A DNA stretch of 53,356 nt, from assembly GCA_002320605.1 (NCBI GenBank), contig DCKG01000038.1, positions 1-53,356 on the forward strand, given 5' to 3'. The notes beneath the pieces were generated by a model that was not told the origin of the DNA, did no database searches, and saw nothing but the letters and a program-made list of their open reading frames with translations. This stretch comes from Bacteroidales bacterium UBA1680. Lineage in GTDB: Bacteria; Bacteroidota; Bacteroidia; Bacteroidales; UBA932. Both the position numbers and the translations under genes were made by a program. Below, in pieces: positions 1-8,573 of the stretch. Positions within the stretch are counted from its first letter, which is position 1. Every line of letters begins with the position of its first letter.

Positions 1-36
1 GAGCAGCCTGAGGTCTCCGAATTGCTCGACATAATC

Positions 37-2013
37 TCAGCTAACTGCTGAAATGGGTGTCCCATTGCGGAAAACAGGAAAGTTGGAGTTGTAGAATTTA
101 TTCATTACCTCACGCACCCTGCCTTGGGTCTTCCAAGGCTGGCCGCTCCAGTCGTAGAGATACAGCATGTGCTGGATAGGCTGATTCCCGTGAGCATAAT
201 TTCCCATATTCATGATGGTCATTTCTATGATTTCATGGATTGGCCTTCCGTAGTAGCTGTCGTCGTAGAGTGGTGGCATGGCGAATACGGTGTCCATCAT
301 CGCATTGAAGCCATCGTTGCCGCCCATCAAATCTATGAGTCCTTGAACGTCATGGAACACCGACCATGAATAATGCAAGCTGTTGCCTTCGGTGAAATCT
401 CCACCCCATTTCAGAGGGTTGAACGGCTCATTGAAGGATCCATCCGCCTTGCGTCCAACCATTAAGTCATATTTAGGATTGAATATATTCTTGTAATTCA
501 TCGCCGACTTTGAATATGGAGCAAGCTCCTCCTCATTCTTGCCGAGGGCCTTCCCGAATGTGTAGATGCACCAGTCGTCGTAAGCATATTCAAGGGTCCT
601 GGCGGCGCTTTCGTTTATGCCGGCATCGCAAGGCACGTAGCCCAGGCTGTCGTATTGCTGCCAGCCTAGCCTCCCCGTCGAGGATATGGCGGGGTGAACC
701 GCATGCGCTCCATGCTTCACAGCCTCCCACAGCTTTTCGGCATCGTAGCCTCGGATGTCTTTAATATAGGCATCGGCCACAACTGAGGCGGAATTGTTTC
801 CCACCATGCATCCGCGGTGCCCCGGGCTTGCCCACTCTGGCAGGAAACCATTCTCGAGATAATCGTTCACGAGTCCTTCCTGAATTTTCGCGCTCTGGTC
901 TGGATAAACAAGGTTCATGAGAGGGAACAGGCTTCGGAACGTGTCCCAGAATCCAGTGTCGGTGAACAGATAACCCTCATGCACCCTGCCGTCGAATGGG
1001 CTGTAGTGCACCCTTTTGCCTGAAGCGTCTATTTCGGAGAGGTCACGAGGGAAAAGAGTGGCCCTATAGAGGCAAGAATAGAAGGTGCGAAGGTTATCCA
1101 GATTGTCATCTTCAACTTTTATGCGTCCAAGAATTTCGTTCCAGCGAGAGCGCCCGGCTTCGGCAACCTGGTCGAAGGACTTGCCGTCCAGCTCTTTCAG
1201 GTTTTGCTGAGCCTGCTCCAGGCTTATGAAAGAGGATGCGACTTTCAGATTCACCTGTTGTCCTTTGGTAGTCTTGAAGCCCACCAAGGCCATGGAGTGA
1301 TCCGATCTGGCTTCCGTCGTTTCCGAAAGCTGCCCGTCTGCGACAGTGCCTACATACGAGAATGGCGTGTCGGAGACCACCACGAACCAGTTCTTGAAGT
1401 TCTCGGTCACTCCGCCGTGGTTGAAGGAGGAATATCCGACTACCATATTTTTTTCAGACAATATCTTGACGTAAGAACCTCCTTGATAGGCATCCACCAC
1501 AAGGAAAGAGGTATCTTTCTCTGGGTAAGTAAGCCTGAAAGCCGCTGCCCTTTCGGTAGGGGCTATTTCTGCAACCACGTCGTGGTCTGCGAGATAAACT
1601 TTGTAGTAATATGGTTTCGCGACTTCTGCCTTATGCGAGAACCAGCTCTCCCTCTCTTTCTCATCGAACATGGGGCCTTTTGTCACCGGCATCAGCGAGA
1701 AAGTGCCATAGTCGTTGATCCAAGGGCTTGGCTGATGGGTCTGTTTCAGGCCTCGGATCTTATTGTTTGAATATGTGTAAGTCCAGCCGTCACCATTCTT
1801 GCCTGTCTGCGGGGTCCAGAAATTCATCCCCCAAGGCATGGCAATGGCAGGATAAGTGTTCCCCGTAGAAAGCTGGTAAGTAGACTCCGTGCCAGCCAGC
1901 GTGTTTACGTAATCCACCGGATCCAGCATGGCGAAACAGGATTGTTCTTGGTTGCAGCTTGGAATGCAGAAAAAGGCAAAAGCCAGAGAGGCCAAGCAAT
2001 ATATTCTTTTCAT
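37..2013 (-). CDS. GH92 alpha-mannosidase lipoprotein, C-terminally short
   Basis: GH92 enzymes are calcium-dependent exo-alpha-mannosidases that trim N-glycans or yeast mannan at the surface or in the periplasm. The product opens with a lipoprotein signal (Cys20 after FFCIPS), then the family signatures VNTLAGT and AMPWGMNFWTPQTG, GFWDTFRSLFPL near residue 354, FTEGNSLHYSW near 540 (region of the proposed catalytic acid) and GNQPIQHMLYLY near 610. It is the last gene of a susC-susD-GH92 locus, 80 bp after susD, so mannose-containing glycans are the likely target. At 658 residues it is roughly 90-100 short of the usual family length. It stops just before the GNEDxGQxSAWY block that holds the proposed base, and no frame of the remaining 36 bp shows that block. 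The family call is safe. Whether the gene is truncated in the organism or at a contig edge cannot be told. Confidence 0.9.
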   Translation of the reverse strand: MKRIYCLASLAFAFFCIPSCNQEQSCFAMLDPVDYVNTLAGTESTYQLSTGNTYPAIAMPWGMNFWTPQTGKNGDGWTYTYSNNKIRGLKQTHQPSPWINDYGTFSLMPVTKGPMFDEKERESWFSHKAEVAKPYYYKVYLADHDVVAEIAPTERAAAFRLTYPEKDTSFLVVDAYQGGSYVKILSEKNMVVGYSSFNHGGVTENFKNWFVVVSDTPFSYVGTVADGQLSETTEARSDHSMALVGFKTTKGQQVNLKVASSFISLEQAQQNLKELDGKSFDQVAEAGRSRWNEILGRIKVEDDNLDNLRTFYSCLYRATLFPRDLSEIDASGKRVHYSPFDGRVHEGYLFTDTGFWDTFRSLFPLMNLVYPDQSAKIQEGLVNDYLENGFLPEWASPGHRGCMVGNNSASVVADAYIKDIRGYDAEKLWEAVKHGAHAVHPAISSTGRLGWQQYDSLGYVPCDAGINESAARTLEYAYDDWCIYTFGKALGKNEEELAPYSKSAMNYKNIFNPKYDLMVGRKADGSFNEPFNPLKWGGDFTEGNSLHYSWSVFHDVQGLIDLMGGNDGFNAMMDTVFAMPPLYDDSYYGRPIHEIIEMTIMNMGNYAHGNQPIQHMLYLYDWSGQPWKTQGRVREVMNKFYNSNFPVFRNGTPISAVS

Positions 2014-2093
2014 CTTTGCGAAATTTGAAATTTATTATAAAGATAACGAATATATCTCTTCCTGACCGGGCTCTGGCTTCTAAAAAGAAATTT

Positions 2094-4007
2094 TTATTCA
2101 GACGGCGAGTTCTCCCCAATCCTCAGAGGAGTTATCCTCTTTGATGAGGTCACGTAACCAGGGGTCTGATTAATCACGCCACCGGTGTTTGAGGTGATTG
2201 CGGACTCCGGAACAGGCCAAAGCGCATGGTGCACGGAAATCTTATACTCGCCGTAACTGCCCAACACGACTCCTCGATTGAATATCCCGTTGACCTTGTT
2301 GACCCAGTCCCAGTAGAAGTTGTAACCTTCCTGTTTCAGGTTTTCTCCATCGGAGTTTCCGCTGAATTTCGCCATATCGTAAATTCTTCCTCCGAACGCC
2401 TCACATGCCTTTCCGGTCTTGGCGTAGGTGAATGCGATGCGGACCAGCTCGTCATGTCTGAGTTCCTCGTAGTACAGCTCTCGTGCTCTCTCGTTAAGGA
2501 CTTCGGTGATGCCCGTGACGCTTGTCAGAGGATTGGCACCTGCACGAACCCTTACGGGGTTGATGTAAGCGAGCTCATTTGCAAGGTCTCCCTTCCAATA
2601 GTAGCATTCGGCTATCATCAAGTAGACCTCAGCGGTACGGTAGACGTACCAAGGGGACTCTCCGCCTCTGCGGTCGGAAGTCACTGAAGGATCCGGCACC
2701 CATAATTTGTAATGAGGCCATGAGAACCAACAGCGTATGGAATCTACTACTGACATATTGTCCGGACGTACTAGGTGCTGTCCATAGTACTTGTTCTTGC
2801 CACGAAGACCCGTGTTGTTGTAGTAGAGGTCTTCCATCTTGCGCCAACTTTCGGAATTGTAGCGGCCGCGCATGTCTTCTCGCTCAGCATCCGTCCACAG
2901 ATCGTACTGGTAATAGTTTGAGGGACGACAGCAACCTATTCCACGACCGACCCAGTAGTCGTTGTCTAAGTAGGAATCCTTGTCTGGGTCGTTGTTCCCG
3001 AGCGAGTTTTGGGTTCCATTTGCGGCAGCGACTGTTGCGCCGGTCTTCTCATCCACGTAGGCGGGGGTCTTGATTGCTGATCCCTTGGCCCAGTAAGGAG
3101 TACCGTTGCGCATGGTGTAGCTTTTTTCGGAATCAGTGGCATTGAATTCAGGAAGGCTGACTATGTACAGGAGGCCTTCTGTGTTGAGGAGGTTTTTCTT
3201 CGTATCTATGCTATTGAGGTCCAGCATGAGGTTGGAGTATCCGTTGGAAATCGGTTTAGTGACCATGGGATTTGCGGCGATGATTTCCTGCCCTACCTTT
3301 ATCGCCTCATCGAACTTGCCGTTGGACATGAGAATTTTCATGTAGAGGATGCCGCAGGACCACTTGTTCGCACGGCCGCGAGGTTCAACCTCACGAACCC
3401 AAGCGTAGGCGTACTCCATGTCTTTCTCGAGCTGCTCCAGAATGCTCCATCGGTCATAGGTGTAGAAGTCAAGCTTTGGCTCCTGTATTTCGAAGTCAAG
3501 CCATGGCACGTCACCGAATTCGTTTATAAGATTGAAATAGCGGTAAGCCCTGTGGAAATACCCCTGGCCGCGAACCGCATTGAGATCTTCTTCCGACATG
3601 GTTTCAGCCGCTACGGACAAGCGGTTCAGCACGATGTTGGCATATTTGATTCCGTTCCATCCTTCATTCCAGAACCATAGGCAGCGTCCTTTGGAGTTGT
3701 CCACGATGTGGGAGGGAGTGAGGTAGGCATCGATGTCGGTGAGGCCCATCGATTCATCGGACTTTCCGAATACTGCAACATCCGAAAGTTCCAGCTGAGT
3801 GCAGATGGGGGCGTTGTCTGATGATCCAAAGAACAGGTGGCGCATGTTGCGCTCGCAGGCAGTTATGGCTGAGTATATGCCATCCTCATCAATATAGGTG
3901 TTCTCCGGGGAGAAGAAGGAGAGAGGCATAGGTTTCAGCCAGTCTTTGCTGCAAGATGTAAGTACAAGAATGACAGCTACTATTCCTATAATATTTCTAA
4001 ATTTCAT
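2094..4007 (-). CDS. susD: SusD/RagB family glycan-binding lipoprotein
   Basis: SusD-like proteins are surface lipoproteins that cap the SusC transporter and hold the oligosaccharide. The N-terminus is a clear lipoprotein signal with LVLTSC and Cys19 as the lipidated residue. The body shows SusD features: RGQGYFHRAYRYFNLINEFGDVPW near residues 145-165 and a C-terminal half with WYVYRTAEVYLMIAECYYWKGD followed by NPVRVRAGA and ELYYEELRHDELVRIAFTY. It starts 19 bp after the susC stop, so the two are co-transcribed. The length of 637 residues is at the upper end for the family. The specific ligand cannot be read from sequence; the adjoining GH92 gene suggests alpha-mannosides. Confidence 0.93.
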   Translation of the reverse strand: MKFRNIIGIVAVILVLTSCSKDWLKPMPLSFFSPENTYIDEDGIYSAITACERNMRHLFFGSSDNAPICTQLELSDVAVFGKSDESMGLTDIDAYLTPSHIVDNSKGRCLWFWNEGWNGIKYANIVLNRLSVAAETMSEEDLNAVRGQGYFHRAYRYFNLINEFGDVPWLDFEIQEPKLDFYTYDRWSILEQLEKDMEYAYAWVREVEPRGRANKWSCGILYMKILMSNGKFDEAIKVGQEIIAANPMVTKPISNGYSNLMLDLNSIDTKKNLLNTEGLLYIVSLPEFNATDSEKSYTMRNGTPYWAKGSAIKTPAYVDEKTGATVAAANGTQNSLGNNDPDKDSYLDNDYWVGRGIGCCRPSNYYQYDLWTDAEREDMRGRYNSESWRKMEDLYYNNTGLRGKNKYYGQHLVRPDNMSVVDSIRCWFSWPHYKLWVPDPSVTSDRRGGESPWYVYRTAEVYLMIAECYYWKGDLANELAYINPVRVRAGANPLTSVTGITEVLNERARELYYEELRHDELVRIAFTYAKTGKACEAFGGRIYDMAKFSGNSDGENLKQEGYNFYWDWVNKVNGIFNRGVVLGSYGEYKISVHHALWPVPESAITSNTGGVINQTPGYVTSSKRITPLRIGENSPSE

Positions 4008-4026
4008 ATTCTTGTGTATTTAGGGT

Positions 4027-5606
4027 TTACAGGGTTACGTTGATTCCGAGGTTGACTGAACGCAGGGTGTAGTCACCACCTTCCACATCACCGAACTCCC
4101 ACTTGGTGAGGACGAACGGATTGCGGATGGCGAGTGAGATTCTGGCGTTGTCGACCTTTATTCTCTTAAGCAGAGTTTTAGGAATGGTGTATGACACGTT
4201 AAAATTCTCCATCCTAAGGAAACTCTTATTCACGTAATGGTTTCCGAAGTTGGTGGAGCCGATGCGGGCATAGTCATTTGTAGGGTTGGTCTCAGTCCAC
4301 CTTCCGATGTTATATGCAGTGTAACGGTCATAATTTCCATTGGCGTTAGCTGCCCTATTGTAGGTACCCCATTGTCCAATCTTAGCGTACATTATGAACC
4401 CGATGCTCCAGTTCTTGAATAGGGTGAAGTCGTTTCTCCAAGATAGTTGATACCGAGGCGTTGTGTAATAGCCAGTGAATATCTTGTCGTCTTGATTCAG
4501 CTTGTCATCCCCGTTCTGGTCTACGTAGCGGAAGTCGCCAGGCTTGTTTCCGAACACAGCCGCTTCTTCTTCTTGCCCGAGCTGCCAAACGCCGTCCATT
4601 TCATAGTCCCAGATCTCGTCGGGGTCGTGTCCGATGAACCACTGGTTGGTGTAGTCGTCGGCTTCCTTTTGACCTATGATGTTGCCGTTATCGTCTAGAA
4701 CGTCTTCCATGTCACCATAGAGGTGGTTGATTTTCCTGCGGTTCAGATAGAAAGTGACAGTGGAATTCCATTTGAAATTCTGACCATTATAAGTATGGAA
4801 ATTTGCTAGGATCTCGAATCCGTTGTTTTGCAGTTCTCCTAGGTTTGAGGATATGCTTCCGTAGCCCGTGATTCTAGGAAGCGAACGGCTTACCAAGAGG
4901 TCGGTGGTCACTGAGTGGTAATAGTCGATGCTTCCATCGACAAAATTGTTGAAGAGGGTGTAGTCAAGTCCGATGTTCGATGCGGCTGTCTGCTCCCATT
5001 TCAGGTGGCTGTTGCCTAGTACGTTGATGTAGATCTGGGAAACTTGGTAAGGCGTCCCGTTCGTTCCGATGTAAGTGTAGAGGCCGGAGTTGAGCTGTGC
5101 GAGTGCCGCATAGGCACCGATGTCGCGGTTTCCGTTGATTCCGTAGGAAAGGCGAAGTTTACCGTAGTTCAACCATTTGCTGGTGCTACGGAGGAAATCC
5201 TCATGGGAGAACACCCAGCCAAGGGCGATGGAAGGGAATGTTCCATATGGATTTTCTATTCCAAAGGCTGAGTACCCGTCACGACGAATAGATGCGGTTA
5301 GCATGTAGCGGTTGTTGTACTGGTAGAATAGGCGAGCCATGAGGGCGCTACCAGTTGAATATGTATCTGAAGAAGAAGCGCTTGGTTCTGTACCTGCATT
5401 CAGATAATGGAAGCTAAGGACATCGCTTGGGGAATATTTCTGATTGCCGGCAGTCGTGGACCAACTTTGGTTCTTTTCCGCATTCTGGAGAAGGGTGACT
5501 TCGAAACGATGGTCTCCGAATTCCTTCTTCCAACGCAGGACGTTGTCTATCTGCCAATTGTAAGTCTTTGAATTGGTACGCTCGCTCTCTCCGCCGTTGC
5601 CGGCCC
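4027..5606 (-). CDS. susC: SusC/RagA TonB-dependent transporter, C-terminal part after frameshift
   Basis: This is the second part of a split SusC gene and encodes most of the 22-strand outer-membrane barrel. Reading resumes in the new frame at AGNGGESERTNSKTYNWQ, followed by the usual barrel segments (ALMARLFYQYNNRYMLTASIRRDG, GKLRLSYGINGNRDIG, DYTLFNNFVDGSIDYY) and the typical C-terminus RSVNLGINVTL. Its open frame extends upstream of the junction, but that part overlaps the first part out of frame and is not protein-like. Joined with the first part, the protein would be about 1040 residues, the normal SusC length. The stop is 19 bp before susD. Confidence 0.85.
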
Positions 5607-7159
5607 CAGGCTGGATTGGCATCCTGCATGTGGTCATAGTACTCGTACCAATGGAGCCTTGGCGAGAAATTGCTCTGGAACTCGAATCCAAACGGAAAAT
5701 TGACAATGGCATAGAGATTCATAGTGAGATCGTAGTCCATTTGGTAACGGTCACGGTATTCGTTGTTGAAGAACGGATTCTCTACCAGCGAATCTCCGTT
5801 CGGCCAGCGACGGTAGGGGCTGGTCAAGTCGTCGATGTTGTTTGTCGTGAAAGGCGAAAGCCTTTCTCTCTGGTCAGTATCAGCTTGGAGAAAAGCACCG
5901 TCCCTGGCAGCGAACTGCGTGTTGGCTCCAATGGTAAGCCATTCGCTGATGTTCGAATCCAGATTGATGCGGCCTCTGATGTTCTTGTAGCCAGAGCCTG
6001 CGATCGTCCCTTCGCGATCCGTGTACCCTAAAGAAGCATAGTAAGAACCGGCTTGTCCTTTGCTCGAGACGCTGACGTTGTAATCTTGCTGAAGCGCTCT
6101 TGGGAAGAAATAATCGTCCCAGTCTGTTTCCACTCCATTAAGGTAGTTAGTGATCTCAATCTCGGACATGCCCAAGCGGCTGAGCCAGGCCGAAACAAGT
6201 TCCGATTCGCTAGGGAGCGTAGTGGCAGGAGTTGAATTCCCATATTTGTACCAAGTTAACTGGTCGATGCCTTGGAGGTGTCTGGGATCATCGAAGATTC
6301 CTGGCATCTCGCTCAGTTCGGTTTCGTTCAGGAGGCTGTAGTGATAGTCCTGACGGAATTTGATGAAGCCCGCGCCATCTACGATAGGCGTCGTGTTGGC
6401 TGCTTTTGCGATTCCTACGTTGACGTTTAATGTGACTCTTGGCTTTCCTGCTGAGCCGCGTTTGGTAGTGATCGCGATTACGCCGGATGCGGCCTTTGCA
6501 CCGTAGATGGCAATGGAAGAGGCATCCTTCATCACATCGATGCTCTCGATATCATTTGGATTTATGTCGGTCATGGCTCCATTGTAAATCACGCCGTCAA
6601 GCACGATGAGAGGGGATGAACCAGCTGTAAGGGTGTTGTCTCCACGAATCTGGATGTCTGCAGTACCAGCGACAGTGGTCGACATGGCCATCGTGACACC
6701 GGCGACGCCTCCACGGAGAATGTCCTGAACGGAACGTGGAGCCTCTTTTTCGACGTTCTCGCCCCTGACCTGAGCGATTGAACCGGTGAGGTCTTTCTTC
6801 TTCATGGTACCGTAACCTACGACCACAACCTCTTCCAGTTTGTTGACATCTTCAGGAAGAATGATGCTGAGATTTGGCGCGGCTTTGGCCTCAATCGTTT
6901 TGTATCCGATGCAGGAGACCTCGAGAGCAGAGCCAAGCGGGACATCAATTTCGAATTTTCCTTCTATGTCGGATACTGCGCCGTGCGTGGATCCTTTTAG
7001 GAGAACTCCGGCACCGATGATTACGTCACCGTTGGCATCGACAACCGTTCCTTTTACTTTGATTGAGCCATCCGAGCCAGGCTGGGCAACTGCCGTCGCA
7101 CAGATGAGCAATGTGGCAATAGACGCAAAAAGATGCGAGATAAAGCTTTTTAGATGCAT
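5414..7159 (-). CDS. susC: SusC/RagA TonB-dependent transporter, N-terminal part
   Basis: SusC proteins import oligosaccharides across the outer membrane using TonB energy. The first part has a signal peptide ending near LLICATAVAQ, a CarboxypepD_reg-like domain at about residues 32-95 (IKVKGTVVDANGDVIIGAGV), a TonB box and linker LEEVVVVGYGTMKKKDLTGS, and the plug domain with SPLIVLDGVIYNG and DIESIDVMKDASSIAIYGAKAA. The barrel begins near ITTKRG. The frame is lost near plus-strand 5604-5607 (a CCCC run): SusC-like protein stops after DANPAW and continues in the other frame as AGNGGESER. The tail after that point (RQRRRERAYQFKDLQ) is out-of-frame noise. Removing one base from the run restores a full protein, so this is either a real inactivating mutation or a sequencing or assembly error. 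Confidence 0.88.
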   Translation of the reverse strand: MHLKSFISHLFASIATLLICATAVAQPGSDGSIKVKGTVVDANGDVIIGAGVLLKGSTHGAVSDIEGKFEIDVPLGSALEVSCIGYKTIEAKAAPNLSIILPEDVNKLEEVVVVGYGTMKKKDLTGSIAQVRGENVEKEAPRSVQDILRGGVAGVTMAMSTTVAGTADIQIRGDNTLTAGSSPLIVLDGVIYNGAMTDINPNDIESIDVMKDASSIAIYGAKAASGVIAITTKRGSAGKPRVTLNVNVGIAKAANTTPIVDGAGFIKFRQDYHYSLLNETELSEMPGIFDDPRHLQGIDQLTWYKYGNSTPATTLPSESELVSAWLSRLGMSEIEITNYLNGVETDWDDYFFPRALQQDYNVSVSSKGQAGSYYASLGYTDREGTIAGSGYKNIRGRINLDSNISEWLTIGANTQFAARDGAFLQADTDQRERLSPFTTNNIDDLTSPYRRWPNGDSLVENPFFNNEYRDRYQMDYDLTMNLYAIVNFPFGFEFQSNFSPRLHWYEYYDHMQDANPAWGRQRRRERAYQFKDLQLADRQRPALEEGIRRPSFRSHPSPECGKEPKLVHDCRQSEIFPKRCP

Positions 7160-7268
7160 GTGTTCTTTGGTTATGATTATTCGATTAATGTTATTTTAAT
7201 GTTGCTTTAACAATACGTTAAGGTACTCAATTACTAGTTATTATCCAATATATTACTCCTCAAAATTC

Positions 7269-7304
7269 AAAAAAAGACCGACTTAAAATCGCTTTCAAGC
7301 CGAC
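7269..7304 (-). terminator. Rho-independent terminator upstream of susC
   Basis: On the minus strand a 12-pair stem (including G-U pairs) closes a GCGA tetraloop, a GNRA type, and is followed by seven T. It lies about 110 bp upstream of the susC start in the same orientation and has no gene directly before it. It therefore ends a separate RNA or attenuates the susC leader. Confidence 0.75.
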
Positions 7305-7476
7305 GCTACCTCCGTGGCAAGGCTGGACAGGGAAACCCTCGTCTGGTCTCCTCTCTCCTCGGATGTCTTGGACATGCAGATGCATCCCCACGGTTCCAAT
7401 CCGGAGCCTCTCCGAACACGGAATCGTACAACGGAGCCGCTTTCTTTGGCTTAAACGCAGGTGTTCCTGTCTGGGC
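7300..7476 (-). ncRNA. Candidate structured ncRNA or susC leader, unassigned
   Basis: This gene-free stretch lies between the TPR-gene terminator and the terminator ahead of susC. On the minus strand it can fold extensively: TTTAAGCC near its 5' end pairs with GGCTTGAA, which is also the left arm of the downstream terminator. GC-CTCCG pairs with CGGAG-GC, CCGTGG pairs with CCACGG, and there are internal hairpins GGATG/CATCC and GAC-AGGG/CCCT-GTC. The mutually exclusive 5' pairing and terminator arm resemble a transcriptional attenuator or riboswitch. The roughly 200-nt closed-rod form would also fit a 6S-like RNA. I do not recognise a known riboswitch consensus and no promoter box is clear. 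The exact ends are guesses. Confidence 0.45.
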
Positions 7477-7511
7477 AAAAAAAGGCGGCCAGAGAAATTC
7501 CGGCCGCCTTT
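7477..7511 (-). terminator. Rho-independent terminator of the TPR gene
   Basis: A perfect 10-bp inverted repeat (AAAGGCGGCC and its complement) with an 11-nt loop, followed on the minus strand by seven T, lies 24 bp after the stop of the TPR gene. Confidence 0.9.
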
Positions 7512-7534
7512 GCAGGATCTTATTTTCGAAGATA

Positions 7535-8470
7535 TTATTTACTCAGGGCGGTAATCAGCTGTTTAGCCTGTGCGCCGAACTTAGGGTCGTTTTGCACTTT
7601 CTTGTAATATTCAAGTGCTTTGGCCTTGTTGTTAGCTCCCTGATAAAGAGCTCCGACTGTGAAGGTTATTGCGGAGGCGTTGCTTGCAGTCGGTTTCAGA
7701 TCGAGATATTTCGTGAAATTCTCGATGGCATCGTTATTCTTCCCGAGTTTCTGTGAAGCTTGTCCGGCAATCAGAAAAGCGTTGGCATTCTCAACGTAAC
7801 TATTCGCCTTATCGGCAGCTTTAACTGCGTCAGCATATTTCTGAGATTTCAGGAGTGAGCTGGCTTCCCTAAGGTAAATGTTGGAAGCCTGTTCCTTTGC
7901 CTCTGCTTCCTGCCCATTCCAAGCAGCATGCTGCAGCATGTCGAGAGCTTCGTCCGACTTGCCAAGCTGGCCATAAAGCTGAGCCACGGTAATCGCAGTT
8001 TTGCCGTTAGTTGTGTCTGCCTTATAGGAATCTACGAATGCGGCAGCTGCTCCAGCATAGTCTTTTAATTTGAGAGCTTCGGACCCCTTCTTCGCATACA
8101 TATCCGGAATGAGAGCTTTAGCCTCGGCTAGAATATCGTTATTTTCATATTCGGTGGCAATCTTGATTGCGTCATCGATTTTCGTTTTAGCCTCGTCGTA
8201 TTTGCTATCCTGGATCAAGTCCTTAGCAATCTGAAGAGCGACGCCTGGGATGGCGGCCTTGCAGTTCGCGACTAGCTCGTCGGCATCCGGACCAATGGTT
8301 TTCCCCATTTCCAAAGCCTTCTGGAAGTTTTCCAATGCAGAAGCGTAATCTTTAGTGGTTAATGCGGTGGCTCCATTATTGTAGAGTTCAGTAGCCTGAG
8401 CCATGTCCTGAGCTGACAATAGCGCACCGCTGAGGGTAAGCGTAGCGATAATCAAAATTAACTTTTTCAT
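7535..8470 (-). CDS. Periplasmic tetratricopeptide-repeat protein
   Basis: A 311-residue protein with a cleavable signal peptide (MKKLILIIATLTLSGALLSA then QD) and several TPR-type helical pairs: AQATELYNNGATALTTKDYA, YASALENFQKALEMG, YAGAAAAFVDSYKADT, AITVAQLYGQLGKSDEALDM, NDAIENFTKYLDLKP and KALEYYKKVQNDPKF. Such proteins act as scaffolds for protein-protein contacts in the periplasm; the partner is unknown. It is a single-gene unit with its own -7 box upstream and a strong terminator downstream, divergent from the M16-like gene. Probably a conserved Bacteroidetes periplasmic TPR protein. Confidence 0.85.
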   Translation of the reverse strand: MKKLILIIATLTLSGALLSAQDMAQATELYNNGATALTTKDYASALENFQKALEMGKTIGPDADELVANCKAAIPGVALQIAKDLIQDSKYDEAKTKIDDAIKIATEYENNDILAEAKALIPDMYAKKGSEALKLKDYAGAAAAFVDSYKADTTNGKTAITVAQLYGQLGKSDEALDMLQHAAWNGQEAEAKEQASNIYLREASSLLKSQKYADAVKAADKANSYVENANAFLIAGQASQKLGKNNDAIENFTKYLDLKPTASNASAITFTVGALYQGANNKAKALEYYKKVQNDPKFGAQAKQLITALSK

Positions 8471-8522
8471 CGTTTTGTTTAATTTATGTTCAACTTATTA
8501 TCTTCCAAAATTCGCACGAACA

Positions 8523-8530
8523 CAAATGTA
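8523..8530 (-). promoter_or_regulatory. Bacteroidetes -7 box for the TPR gene
   Basis: TACATTTG on the minus strand fits TAnnTTTG and lies about 53 bp before the start codon. No clear -33 TTG is seen. Confidence 0.5.
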
Positions 8531-8562
8531 ATAAAAAATTGCTGGTTTTGTCCTTATTTGCG

Positions 8563-8570
8563 TAAATTTG
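8563..8570 (+). promoter_or_regulatory. Bacteroidetes -7 box for the M16-like gene
   Basis: TAAATTTG matches TAnnTTTG with a TTG 21 bp upstream. Transcription would begin around 8576-8578, just inside the longest open frame, which favours the ATG at 8589 as the translation start. Confidence 0.55.
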
Positions 8571-8573
8571 CTT

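Noticed and set aside
1204..1770. Open frame of 188 codons on the plus strand
   Set aside because: Antisense to the GH92 gene and without family features.
5590..5620. Programmed ribosomal frameshifting in susC
   Set aside because: No slippery heptamer or typical downstream structure was recognised. A mutation or sequencing error is simpler.
7300..7476. Cobalamin riboswitch
   Set aside because: Short purine-rich parts (GGAGACC) recall it, but the B12-box and the rest of the consensus are not present in the required order.
7260..7478. Small protein of 72 codons upstream of susC
   Set aside because: It covers both the terminator stem and the structured stretch, and has no start context or family features.
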